A stretch of DNA of 64,000 nt, taken from NCBI GenBank assembly GCA_963674575.2, contig CAXXQT010000002.1:868001-932000 (forward strand). Direction: 5' to 3'. A model generated the notes under the pieces. It was not told the DNA's origin, did no database searches, and saw nothing but the letters and a program-made list of their open reading frames with translations. Made by a program: the position numbers and the translations under genes. This document shows, one piece after another, positions 36,271 to 44,200 of this stretch. Source of the DNA: JAAYAY01 sp963674575. Lineage in GTDB: Bacteria; Planctomycetota; Planctomycetia; Pirellulales; Thermoguttaceae. Position 1 is the stretch's first letter. Every line of letters starts with the position of its first letter.

Positions 36271-37410
36271 ACGGCCCATCCATGCGAACAGAATCAACTG
36301 GCTGAAAGTTACGTGGCGTGCTGCCGCGTTTTCCGTGACCACCGATTGTGCGGTAGTCATGAGGGAAGCCAATTGTCTGGCGTGGGACGACGCGGAGCCG
36401 AGTCGTTTGCTGCCCGGCGGCTTGCAATGCCCCACCCCAAAGGTGCCCACTATGGTGCCGTCCCGCGCAGAAAGGTGCCCATACGGGTGCCCGACGATGC
36501 ACCGCTCATGGGTACGGATTGCATCGATCTGCAACAAGTCGTTTCCCGATGGACAAACGGTGGCGGAACCCTGTGGCGTAGACGAAGCCAATCTGCGTAT
36601 CGGGTCAGGCATCCTCTGTCGCGCTGCGAACGCGAAGATTACCGCGCCAAGGCACGAAACACCGACGCACGGAGAGTTCGACATTTGCCCCTAACGGTTC
36701 GATGACGCTACGACCACGTTCTACCACGAAACGCTACAGTTCCGGGCCTCTTGAATGCCGCGTCGTGGTATGCCAAGTACTGTCTTCGATGTGACTTATA
36801 TGGACCGCAGTGCGAAATGCGATGCTTGACCCCTAGCGTCTCCGGCGAGGGATCGTGGCGTCGCCGGATGGGACGACCGAGCGCTGCGAGATTGGCGCAA
36901 CGCTCATTTCTGGTTGGGTACGTTCGGGACCGCCTTTCGGCGTTTCGTTGCTGGCCGGAGAACAACGGAGTTGATTGTCACAAACGTGGCAGGGCTGGCA
37001 ATTCGGTGAGCATCGAAGCGGTCGGGTCTGCTAGTCGCCCTCCGCAGAGAAGAAAAAGTAGGGTGCAGAATTGTGTGCTCCGAGATTCACGGACGCCTAG
37101 TTGGCCGCCTTTACGACCTTGGGACCCAGAATCAAAGAGAGTTCGGCCGGACTATAGTACAGCGTCAGGGTCGGCCCCGCACGACTCCCCATCGGTCTGG
37201 GAAATTGCAGGGCGGCATTCATTGCGTTGGCGCAAAACGCTCTTTTCGCCGTCTCTACTGCGGTACAATACTATCGCCGGTCACTACCTCATAAGCCATC
37301 CCGGACTGGACTTACTCTGGAGTTGATGATTTCAGCCAACGATCGCTCATTGTCGAACGCGCCCACCGAAGGAATGTCCACTGGCCATATTTAGACGAGA
37401 GGATACAACT
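36271..37410. other. 1.1 kb region without a recognisable gene
   Basis: Several frames of 60-190 codons are open here, but none has a plausible ribosome site, protein-like composition or a motif I recognise. They are rich in Arg, Ser and Cys, as expected for chance frames in GC-rich DNA. AGGTGCCCA is repeated at about 36440 and 36473. It separates the carbohydrate locus from the stress-gene region, so it may be decayed sequence. The last ~60 bases should hold the glutamate dehydrogenase promoter and its GAGAGGA ribosome site. Confidence 0.45.
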
Positions 37411-38709
37411 ATGTCTGATTCTACGGATAGCGTGTATTTCGATGCAGTCAAACGGCTCGACGACGCCTTCGACTACGTTGATATGGACGCGGAGACGCTG
37501 CTCAAGTTGAAGCATCCTAAGGCGATCGTTCAAGTTTCAGTGCCGGTGCGGATGGATGACGGCTCCTTGCGGATCTTCGAGGGCTATCGTGTTCGTCACA
37601 ACGATACTCGCGGGCCGACAAAGGGCGGGCTTCGCTATCATCCGAAGGTCGATTTGGATGAGGTCAAGGCGCTGGCCTTCTGGATGACCTTCAAATGCGC
37701 CGTGGTTGGGATTCCCTACGGCGGTGCCAAGGGCGGAATCACCGTCAGCCCCAAGGAACTCTCGCGGCTCGAACTAGAGCGGCTCTCGCGAGGCTTCATT
37801 CGCGAGATGGCCGATTTCATCGGGCCCGACACGGATATTCCGGCACCGGACGTTTACACCAATGCGATGATCATGGGCTGGATGATGGACGAGTATTCCA
37901 AGATCCATCGCAAGCACAGCCCGGCTGTGATCACCGGAAAACCGATTCAGCTCGGCGGCAGTCTCGGCCGTGACGACGCCACCGGTCGAGGTGGCTATTA
38001 CTGCATCAAGGAGATCGAGAAGCTGCGCGGTTGGCGTCCGGAAGAAATCAGCGTCGCAGTCCAAGGATTCGGCAACGCCGGACAGGCGGCCGCCCGGCTG
38101 CTGGCGGAGGACGGCTATCGCGTCGTCGCAGTTAGCGATTCCAAGGGTGGTATCTACCGGCCGCAAGGGTTCGACGTCCCCAGCTTGATTCAGGTGAAGA
38201 ACGAATCGCGTCAATTAAAGGCCGTCTATTGCGATGGCGCACTCTGCGAGACGATCGACGCTGACAGCATCAGCAACGAAGAGCTGCTGGAATTGGACGT
38301 CGATCTACTCTTACCGGCCGCACTTGAAGGCCAAATCCACGGCGGCAACGCGACTCGAATTCGGGCCAAGACAATCGTCGAGTTGGCAAACGGACCGGTC
38401 ACGAGCGAGGGCGACGCTGTGCTTCACGACGCAGGCAAGCTCATCGTGCCCGACATTCTGGCAAACGCTGGCGGTGTCACGGTCAGTTACTTTGAGTGGA
38501 CGCAGAACAAGCAGGGCTACTACTGGGAACTGGAAGAGGTTCACCGGCGCCTGCAAACGATCATTGCCCGTGAGTTCAACGTGGTCTACGGACTAAGCGA
38601 TCGGCACGGGGTCGACATGCGAACGGCGGCCTACATTCACGCCCTAAACCGTATTGGCGGAGCGATCGAGGCTAAAGGGACGCAGCAGTATTTCGCAGAG
38701 CCCCAGTGA
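37411..38709 (+). CDS. gdhA: Glu/Leu/Phe/Val-type glutamate dehydrogenase
   Basis: 432 residues, cytoplasmic. GYRVRHNDTRGPTKGGLRYHP (59-79) binds substrate and GGAKGGI carries catalytic Lys107; GPDTDIPAPDVYTN is conserved near 138-152. The NAD(P)-binding motif is QGFGNAG (218-224), with ANAGGVTVSYFEW near the end. It interconverts glutamate and 2-oxoglutarate plus ammonia. GAGAGGA precedes the ATG by seven bases. Full length and alone on its transcript as far as I can see. It marks the start of the stress-related region but has no obvious link to it. Confidence 0.93.
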   Translation: MSDSTDSVYFDAVKRLDDAFDYVDMDAETLLKLKHPKAIVQVSVPVRMDDGSLRIFEGYRVRHNDTRGPTKGGLRYHPKVDLDEVKALAFWMTFKCAVVGIPYGGAKGGITVSPKELSRLELERLSRGFIREMADFIGPDTDIPAPDVYTNAMIMGWMMDEYSKIHRKHSPAVITGKPIQLGGSLGRDDATGRGGYYCIKEIEKLRGWRPEEISVAVQGFGNAGQAAARLLAEDGYRVVAVSDSKGGIYRPQGFDVPSLIQVKNESRQLKAVYCDGALCETIDADSISNEELLELDVDLLLPAALEGQIHGGNATRIRAKTIVELANGPVTSEGDAVLHDAGKLIVPDILANAGGVTVSYFEWTQNKQGYYWELEEVHRRLQTIIAREFNVVYGLSDRHGVDMRTAAYIHALNRIGGAIEAKGTQQYFAEPQ

Positions 38710-38749
38710 CCGGCGGTGACATCGTGGTTTGTCAAGAGCTTACATCATA

Positions 38750-39073
38750 CTAGGAGTGTCTGTCAGCCTTGATCCAATCGATCTCAACCTCGAAGGGCCC
38801 GGGCTTCCTATCTCCCAAGAGAATACCCAGCCCGTTCACTTTGCTAGAGTCAAGCGATTGGTTGCTTACAACACGCCCAAAAGAAGTTGCAACAAACTCG
38901 TCCACAGGAATACGGACCTCGAACCACTCATCCTTTCTCGTCTCAAACTTGGCTCGATACGAAAAGGCCATTCGTCGTGTCGGAGTGTAGAGGTTCAAGC
39001 TGTACTCCCGACCATCACTCCGAACTCGGGCCACAATCGAGTCCCCTTGCCACCACCCGATCCGTGTGCCATG
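38750..39073 (-). pseudogene. CIA30-family protein, C-terminal fragment
   Basis: The readable part (GWWQGDSIVARVRSDGREYS, then FEVRIPVDEFVATSFGRVVS, then GLGILLGDRKPGPFEVEIDWIK) aligns clearly with the last ~100 residues of the intact CIA30 protein at 47254-47835. The frame is closed by TGA at 39074-39076, leaving out the N-terminal half and the signal peptide; a GTG inside could start a 94-residue product but has no ribosome site. It is a second, truncated copy of a gene that is complete about 8.5 kb away. Confidence 0.75.
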
Positions 39074-39423
39074 TCAATTGTATCCGAAAACTCAATGGGC
39101 AAGGGTGATGGGGACAAATAGAAACAGAGGAATGGCAGGCAATCTCGGCCTCAGATCAGACTTCTGAGCTCTCGCTGGAGTCTTCATGGATGACGGCCCA
39201 CAAGACCGGGGGCCGAAGCTGTACTGCGTCTTGTGAGTGTAGGATACGGAGAAGCGGGCTTCGGGCGGATCCTGGTCGTTCAAACACGCTCTTGGATGGG
39301 TTCCTAAGGCCGGCGAGTAAGTGTATCCTATTTGGCGGTCTTCTTCCTGCGTGGTTGTCTTTAGTGTTCGGAAGGTTGTCAATCACAAGCAACAGCCTGG
39401 GTTGATAGATAGGGGGTGCAGCC
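39074..39423. other. Intergenic region upstream of the FAD amine-oxidase-like gene
   Basis: 350 bases between the truncated CIA30 copy and the FAD protein, both reading away. AGGGGGTG just before 39424 is a good ribosome site for the GTG start. I find no other gene or repeat. Confidence 0.4.
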
Positions 39424-40323
39424 GTGAGAATCGCGGTGATAGGTGGCGGGATCAGTGGAATGCTTTCAGCTCGGCTGCTGTCTGACGATCACGATGTGCA
39501 TCTGTTCGAGGCGGAGAGTTATGTGGGAGGGCACACGCGCACGGTCGATGTAGAAGTTCGCGGCACACGATATCCAGCGGATACGGGATTCATGGTCTTC
39601 AACGATCGCACGTATCCCAACTTCCTCCGGATGTTAGACTGGTTGGAAGTTCCGTCGCGGGCAAGCGATATGAGTTTCAGTGTGCGTTGTGATCAGACTG
39701 GACTGGAATACCAAGGCGGCACCCTGCTGGGCCTGTTTGCACAGCGAAGGAATCTGTTTCGCCCGTCGTTTTACCAGATGATCGGGGATATCCTTCGTTT
39801 CAACCGCGAGGCTCCCAGTCTGCTCGGTGCCGAAGACGAATCAATCACGCTAGACGACTACCTCCGAGACCACCATTACAGCGCCCAGTTCGTGAACCAC
39901 TACCTGGCGCCCATGGGGGCATCGATCTGGTCGACGCCACCCGGCAAATTCCGCCAGTTCCCTGCCCGCTACACGGTTGGGTTCTTCCGCAATCATGGCC
40001 TGCTACAAGTTCGCGACCGGCCGCAATGGAAGACGATCGTGGGCGGCGCGGTGAAGTATGTGGAAGCCCTCTTGCGACCGTTGGCGGATCGGGTGCGACT
40101 GAATTGCCCGGTCGAACGCGTGCAGCGTCAAGACGCGCAGGCGGTCGTGACGCCTCGGGACGGTGAGCCCGAGGTTTTCGATTGTGTGGTGATGGCCGCA
40201 CACTCCGATCAGTCGTTAGCCATGCTCGCCGATCCCTCTCCGGCCGAACAAGAACTCCTGGGAGCGATTCCCTACCAGGAGAATGAAATCGTGCTGCACA
40301 CGGATACCAGTGTGCTACCGCGG
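39424..40323 (+). pseudogene. FAD-dependent amine-oxidase-like protein, 3' end lost at IS66 insertion
   Basis: Starts at GTG with MRIAVIGGGISGMLSARLLS, the FAD dinucleotide motif, then FEAESYVGGHTRTVDVEV and TGFMVFNDRTYPNF. HYLAPMGASIWSTPP and FDCVVMAAHSDQSLAML also fit the amine-oxidase-like flavoproteins that sit beside DUF1365 and cyclopropane-fatty-acid-synthase genes in other bacteria. Members usually have ~420-450 residues; here the last native codons are SVLPR at 40309-40323, and the frame then runs into the left terminal repeat of the IS66 element and ends inside it at 40410. About 120 C-terminal residues are missing, so the product is probably inactive. Its usual neighbours are absent. 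Confidence 0.82.
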
Positions 40324-40343
40324 TGTCTTTCCGGCAAGCCTGC
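40324..40343. repeat. IS66 terminal inverted repeat (tnpC side)
   Basis: Begins TGTCTTTCCGG and runs 20 bases, matching the other end with one mismatch (T versus C at position 5). It abuts codon SVLPR of the FAD oxidoreductase. Confidence 0.88.
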
Positions 40344-40379
40344 GATTTCTGATTTTTCGGCCGGTGGGTCCCGGAGGGC

Positions 40380-40667
40380 TCAGATCCGGTCGAATCGGCC
40401 GTTGCCGTAGCGTTCGGCGGCTTCCAGGCGGTCGCACAGTTCGAGCAGTTCATGCTGCACGGAGCCGCCTTTCATATCGTTGATGGAGATGCTTAGATCG
40501 CCGATCAGCCGCTCCAACTCGAAGGAGTCGATCGTGATGGCCTCGATTTCCTCGCTGTCTTGGCAAGCCTTGAGGGACGTTTCGATCCCTTCGAAGGGAT
40601 AACCATACTTTAGGATGAGGGCGCGTTCTTCCGCAGTGAACTCGATCTCGATAGCTTGGCGAGCCAT
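40380..40667 (-). CDS. Small acidic protein carried at the end of the IS66 element
   Basis: 95 residues beginning MARQAIEIEFTAEERALILKYGYPF, with acidic helical segments (CQDSEEIEAITIDSFELERLIGDLSISIND) and ending CDRLEAAERYGNGRFDRI. The frame lies inside the IS66 terminal repeats, 113 bases downstream of tnpC on the same strand. The composition is that of a real soluble protein, not a shadow frame. I do not recognise a characterised family; a transposition accessory or passenger role is inference. A longer start at 40802 would overlap tnpC. Confidence 0.55.
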   Translation of the reverse strand: MARQAIEIEFTAEERALILKYGYPFEGIETSLKACQDSEEIEAITIDSFELERLIGDLSISINDMKGGSVQHELLELCDRLEAAERYGNGRFDRI

Positions 40668-40780
40668 CGTCGTTCTCCATGCATCGAAGGGAGCGGGGCA
40701 TGAGCATCGACGCGAGTATAGCAGTTTAGACCGAAGGGACAATCGTTTGCCAGGGGCCAGGCGAGAGTGCCGGCCCAAGA

Positions 40781-42451
40781 TCATGCAGAGACGGCGTCGC
40801 ACGCTGCTCGATAGTTCCAGGGCATCCAGTCCTGCGGGCTGGCAGCCAGGACCGCGGCGTGTCGCTGAAGTTCGGTCAGGTAGTCGAACGGGTTGGCCCC
40901 GTAGAGCTGGCAGGTGTAGATCAGGCTCATGAAGATGTCGCCCACGCGGGCTCCGTTCTCTGTCTTATAGAACAGGGCGTTCTTGCGGTGGAGAATGGCC
41001 TTCTTCAGGGCCCGTTCGCAGATGTTGTTGTCCAGTGGAGCCCCGGCCTTGCGGAGGAAGAGCGTCAGCTTCTCCCAGTGCCGGAGCATGTACGAAATCG
41101 CCTTGCCGAGGGCCGAGTTGGGCTCGACCAGACGCTCTTCGAACTGTCGGGTGAGCCAAGCGTGGAGATCCTCCATCACCGGACCACTTTCGGCCTGATG
41201 GAACTGAAGGCGTGCTTCCGGCGACAGCCTCTTGTTCTTCGCGATGGCGTCGTTGCGATAGACGACCTTCAGTGATTCCAGGACATAGCGGCATTGATCA
41301 GGAAAGCGGTCCACCACATCCACAAACTGCCGCCGGCCGTGGGCCAGACAGTTGGCGACGATTGTCTCCAGCTCGGCCGGTAGATTCCGCGACAAGGCGT
41401 CGCACATCTGGATCGGCGGATCGAGAGTTTTGGCACGTTCCGCCAGGACCTCCGAGAGGTTCTCTCCGGCGTGCTTGCGGCCACTGAAGAACAGGGCGAT
41501 CTGGTGACCTTCGCCCGTGGACACGATCCCCGAGGTGAACAAGCCTCGGCGAGCTGGTCCCTTCTTTTCGTCAGTGCCCTGGCCGAAGATTTCGGCCAGG
41601 GCGGCTTGCTGTCCACGCTTTCCCATCCGTTCCAGGATCCGGACGGTCGTGTCGTCGTTGTAGAGCACCTCCCCCTGAGCCGCCTGCCGAATCAACTCGA
41701 CATAGGCCGGCTCGATAAGCTGGGCCCCAGCGTCAACAATCTCCCATTGAGTCGAGGCCGGCAAGGGAATTCCCAGACTCCCCTGCAGGCCTTCCAGGCG
41801 GTTGAAGGGGCACCCCGTACCGTATTTCAACAGGCCGATCATACTGGAGACCGTGGCATCGTATTTCTCGGCCCCCAGGCCCTCGGGAGGTTCGGCCGTG
41901 AAGACCTTGCCGCAGAGGCCGCAACGCAACCGCTGAAGCCGGAAAACCTTGGCCCCCACGGGAGCCTGGCCCACGAGTCGGATCAGCACTCCCGGCTGGT
42001 TCTGCTCGTAGAGCGTCCCCTTGCCACACTCCGGGCAGCAATCTCCCGGCTGAAGCGATTCGTGCGGAACCTGAATCTCTTCCGCACCTGGATAGTCGTC
42101 GGCCCCGTTGCGACCGTGGCCTCGCGGCGGCGGTCTGGAGCCTTCTTCTGCGGCGGTCTCGTCCGAGGGGGTGGAGCTATCGTCGTCCCCAGCGGAAGGC
42201 GTCGCTTCCTTGGCCTTGTCGCCAAGTACGCTCGAGGTCTTCTCGGTGCTCGCGCCGAAGAGCAGCTTTCGCAGACGGCTGATCTTGGTGTTCTTGTCTT
42301 TCAACAATGCAACGAGGTGGACGTACGAGTGAGACAAGGTCCGAATCGTCTCGTGGTCTTCGGCCGTTGCCCGGTTTGCCTCGACTCGCGCTAGAATCTC
42401 CTCCAGCTTGCTCGTGTTCAATTCGATGACCTTCGGTTCCGTCCGCTTCAT
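40781..42451 (-). CDS. tnpC: IS66 family transposase TnpC
   Basis: 556 residues from the ATG at 42451 (MKRTEPKVIELNTSKLEEIL); an upstream start at 42535 is less likely. Order of parts: an N-terminal Leu-rich coiled segment with RKLLFGASTEKT, an acidic linker, a zinc-binding pair of knuckles (CCPECGKGTL and RLRCGLCGKVF), then the DDE catalytic core (YNDDTTVRIL; CDALSRNLP; NCLAHGRRQF) and the C-terminal NNICERALKKAILHRKNALFY. It catalyses strand transfer of the element. Length and motifs look complete, so the element may still be mobile. Confidence 0.93.
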   Translation of the reverse strand: MKRTEPKVIELNTSKLEEILARVEANRATAEDHETIRTLSHSYVHLVALLKDKNTKISRLRKLLFGASTEKTSSVLGDKAKEATPSAGDDDSSTPSDETAAEEGSRPPPRGHGRNGADDYPGAEEIQVPHESLQPGDCCPECGKGTLYEQNQPGVLIRLVGQAPVGAKVFRLQRLRCGLCGKVFTAEPPEGLGAEKYDATVSSMIGLLKYGTGCPFNRLEGLQGSLGIPLPASTQWEIVDAGAQLIEPAYVELIRQAAQGEVLYNDDTTVRILERMGKRGQQAALAEIFGQGTDEKKGPARRGLFTSGIVSTGEGHQIALFFSGRKHAGENLSEVLAERAKTLDPPIQMCDALSRNLPAELETIVANCLAHGRRQFVDVVDRFPDQCRYVLESLKVVYRNDAIAKNKRLSPEARLQFHQAESGPVMEDLHAWLTRQFEERLVEPNSALGKAISYMLRHWEKLTLFLRKAGAPLDNNICERALKKAILHRKNALFYKTENGARVGDIFMSLIYTCQLYGANPFDYLTELQRHAAVLAASPQDWMPWNYRAACDAVSA

Positions 42452-42604
42452 GGCATCCCTGCCTCCGATGCGGCGACGAGTCGGTGGAATGACCGTCACG
42501 TTGTCGTCCCTGACGACGCAACCTCGATTCGACACTCTCGCTCACAGGCCGCAAGATAACACGAACGCCCCTGACGCATAAGGGCGATTTCTGCTGCCGA
42601 GCCA

Positions 42605-42973
42605 TCAGTCTCCCGGCCCAACCGCGCGCCACATCGGGGCCGTGCGCGTCCTGGTCGGATCACCCGCCGAAAGAAGCACCTGTAACTGATGGGCAGTCAG
42701 CGTTGTGGCGGCTTCCGCCGAATTCCGCCCACTTGGCCACCAGGGAAACCGCCCGCTCGAAAGACGCTTGTGGCAGAGCCAAAATCCCTGGCCGTCGTAG
42801 ATCAATGCCTTGATCGCGGTTGCCTGCCGGTTGCGAAACACGAAGACCCAGCCGCAGAACGGGTCCTGCTGGAGCATTTCCTGGCAGAGCCGAGCCAAAC
42901 CGTCGATCCCCTTGCGGAAGTCGGCCGGCTCGATTGCCACCAGCATCCGCATCTGAGGCGTAATCTGGATCAT
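42605..42973 (-). CDS. tnpB: IS66 accessory protein TnpB
   Basis: 122 residues with the Orf2-type signature VAIEPADFRKGIDGLARLCQ, DPFCGWVFVFRNRQATAIKALIYDGQGFWLCHKRL and GRFPWW. TnpB of IS66 elements is needed for efficient transposition, with unknown mechanism. It begins inside the tnpA stop (four-base overlap) and ends 153 bases before tnpC, the usual order. Confidence 0.92.
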   Translation of the reverse strand: MIQITPQMRMLVAIEPADFRKGIDGLARLCQEMLQQDPFCGWVFVFRNRQATAIKALIYDGQGFWLCHKRLSSGRFPWWPSGRNSAEAATTLTAHQLQVLLSAGDPTRTRTAPMWRAVGPGD

Positions 42974-43377
42974 GACGGGGCGCCCCGAAAGCTCCGGCTC
43001 AACGCAACCAAGTCTGGAGCCTCGGCACCCTTCAGGTGCACACGCATCTTCGTTCCGCTGTCATCCTCCAACTCCACAAGACACTCGACGAAACCTGACG
43101 ACAAGGGGTTGGCCAGTTCCACAAAGGTCGCCGTGCCTTCTCCCGCCGACACGCCACCGGCCCCTCTCTCTTCGACTCGCTTCTTCAAGCCGTAGTAGTC
43201 AATTCGTAGCGCCTTCGCCGTCCGGTGAACCCCGTGCCTCTCGGCTACCTTCACCGCCGCCGCCCACAACGAACTCGGAATCCGTGTTCGTGCCGTTCGC
43301 CCCCGACGCCAAGCTTCGAACCGGCGTCGAACGTTCTCAAGCTCCACCGGCAGCCCGCGTTTCTTCCTCGCACCCAT
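42970..43377 (-). CDS. tnpA: IS66 accessory protein TnpA
   Basis: 135 residues from the ATG at 43377 (MGARKKRGLPVELENVRRRF). A basic N-terminus and a helix-turn-helix-like region (SLWAAAVKVAERHGVHRTAKALRIDYYGLKKRV) are typical of the Orf1 protein of IS66 elements, which is thought to bind DNA. The C-terminal FVELANPL...CLVELEDDSGTKMRVHLKG segment is also family-like. It overlaps tnpB by four bases (ATGA), implying coupled translation. Confidence 0.85.
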   Translation of the reverse strand: MGARKKRGLPVELENVRRRFEAWRRGRTARTRIPSSLWAAAVKVAERHGVHRTAKALRIDYYGLKKRVEERGAGGVSAGEGTATFVELANPLSSGFVECLVELEDDSGTKMRVHLKGAEAPDLVALSRSFRGAPS

Positions 43378-43441
43378 TGGCCATCCTCCACAAAACCTCG
43401 CCTCGACAGCCAACGATACCAGACGCCATCAAAAGACTCAT

Positions 43442-43461
43442 GCAGGCTTGCCGGAAGGACA
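43442..43461. repeat. IS66 terminal inverted repeat (tnpA side)
   Basis: On the minus strand it reads TGTCCTTCCGGCAAGCCTG inward from 43461, pairing with the repeat at 40324. An ATG at 43440 next to it opens the frame of the broken gene to its right. Confidence 0.88.
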
Positions 43462-44039
43462 CACTGGACACGAAGCCCAAAGGGGCAGGAAAGATTGGAT
43501 GGAACTTCGAGAAGTTCATCCTCGACCGAAATGGGTTCGTCGTCGCCCGGTTCGGCTCGGGCACGAAACCGGACGCCCCCGAGGTGATTTCGGTTATCGA
43601 GATAGAACTGGTCAAACAGGCTGATTTGGCAGAATCTGGCCCGATATCGGATTCCCAACAGCCACTAGAACTGAATCTGGCTGACTATGTATGGGAGAAC
43701 CGCATCTTGATTGCCTCCGTCAAGTCGCAAGGCGACGCAAACTACGTGAGCTTTCGACAAGACTGGAACGGACGTGGCAAGGAAACTTCTGACAGGAGTC
43801 TTATGTTGGTCGAGATCACCGAGAATGGTGAGAGTCGTCTTGGGAATGAGATCATCGCTCCGGCATCCGTTGACAGATTGCGGAATGAACTCAAGATCGA
43901 GCCCGGTACCACGACGTTTATCCTTGTCGGAAAGGACGGGACGGAGAAACTGCGGAAAGCCAAGATCGATCTTGATGAGATTTTTGAAGTGATCGATGCG
44001 ATGCCGATGCGGAAACGTGAAATGAAGGAGCAGGGCTGA
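43462..44039 (+). pseudogene. Glutathione-peroxidase C-terminus fused to DUF4174 domain, 5' end lost at IS66
   Basis: The first ~55 residues (KIGWNFEKFILDRNGFVVARFGSG, then KPDAPEVISVIEIEL) are the end of a glutathione peroxidase domain. The remainder (NRILIASVKSQGDANYVSF, RSLMLVEITENG, FILVGKDGTEKLRK, and the hallmark VIDAMPMRKREM) is a DUF4174 domain, a thioredoxin-like module often linked with oxidative stress. The peroxidase catalytic Cys and about 100 N-terminal residues are missing because the IS66 end replaces them. Expression from the ATG at 43440 would still give the DUF4174 part. The two domains are in one frame without a stop, so the parent gene was itself a fusion. Confidence 0.75.
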
Positions 44040-44200
44040 CGCACTCGCGTCCCTATTCGGCGAGTCTACCTTTCATGAGCAACGTGCAGGCTGATCTTGA
44101 ACAAGTCATCCCAGGGTACGCCAACCGGATACGGCCGACTCTTCGCGATAGCGTGCATTCCCAAATGCTGTGGCTTTTCGATTCGCTTTGGGGCTATCGA

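Larger units (their letters stand above)
40324..43461 (-). mobile_element. IS66-family insertion sequence (about 3.14 kb)
   Basis: Bounded by inverted repeats starting TGTCTTTCCGGCAAGCCTG at 40324 and, on the other strand, TGTCCTTCCGGCAAGCCTG at 43461; 18 of these 19 bases match. It carries the canonical tnpA-tnpB-tnpC set reading leftward plus a small extra frame near the right-hand end of the transposon. All three transposition genes look intact. IS66 elements normally make 8-bp target duplications; the flanks here (TACCGCGG and CACTGGAC) do not match, and different broken genes lie on the two sides. The element has therefore been involved in a deletion or recombination after insertion. Confidence 0.92.

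Noticed and set aside
36437..36492. CRISPR-like short repeats (AGGTGCCCA units)
   Set aside because: Only two irregular copies with no regular spacer length.
36313..37326. Candidate genes in the 1.1 kb gap (frames of 130 and 191 codons)
   Set aside because: No ribosome site, Arg/Ser/Cys-rich random-looking composition and competing frames on both strands.
42972..43440. Plus-strand 5' extension of the GPx-DUF4174 frame to 42972
   Set aside because: The frame is open but is antisense to tnpA and inside the IS66 element; homology to glutathione peroxidase begins only after the terminal repeat.
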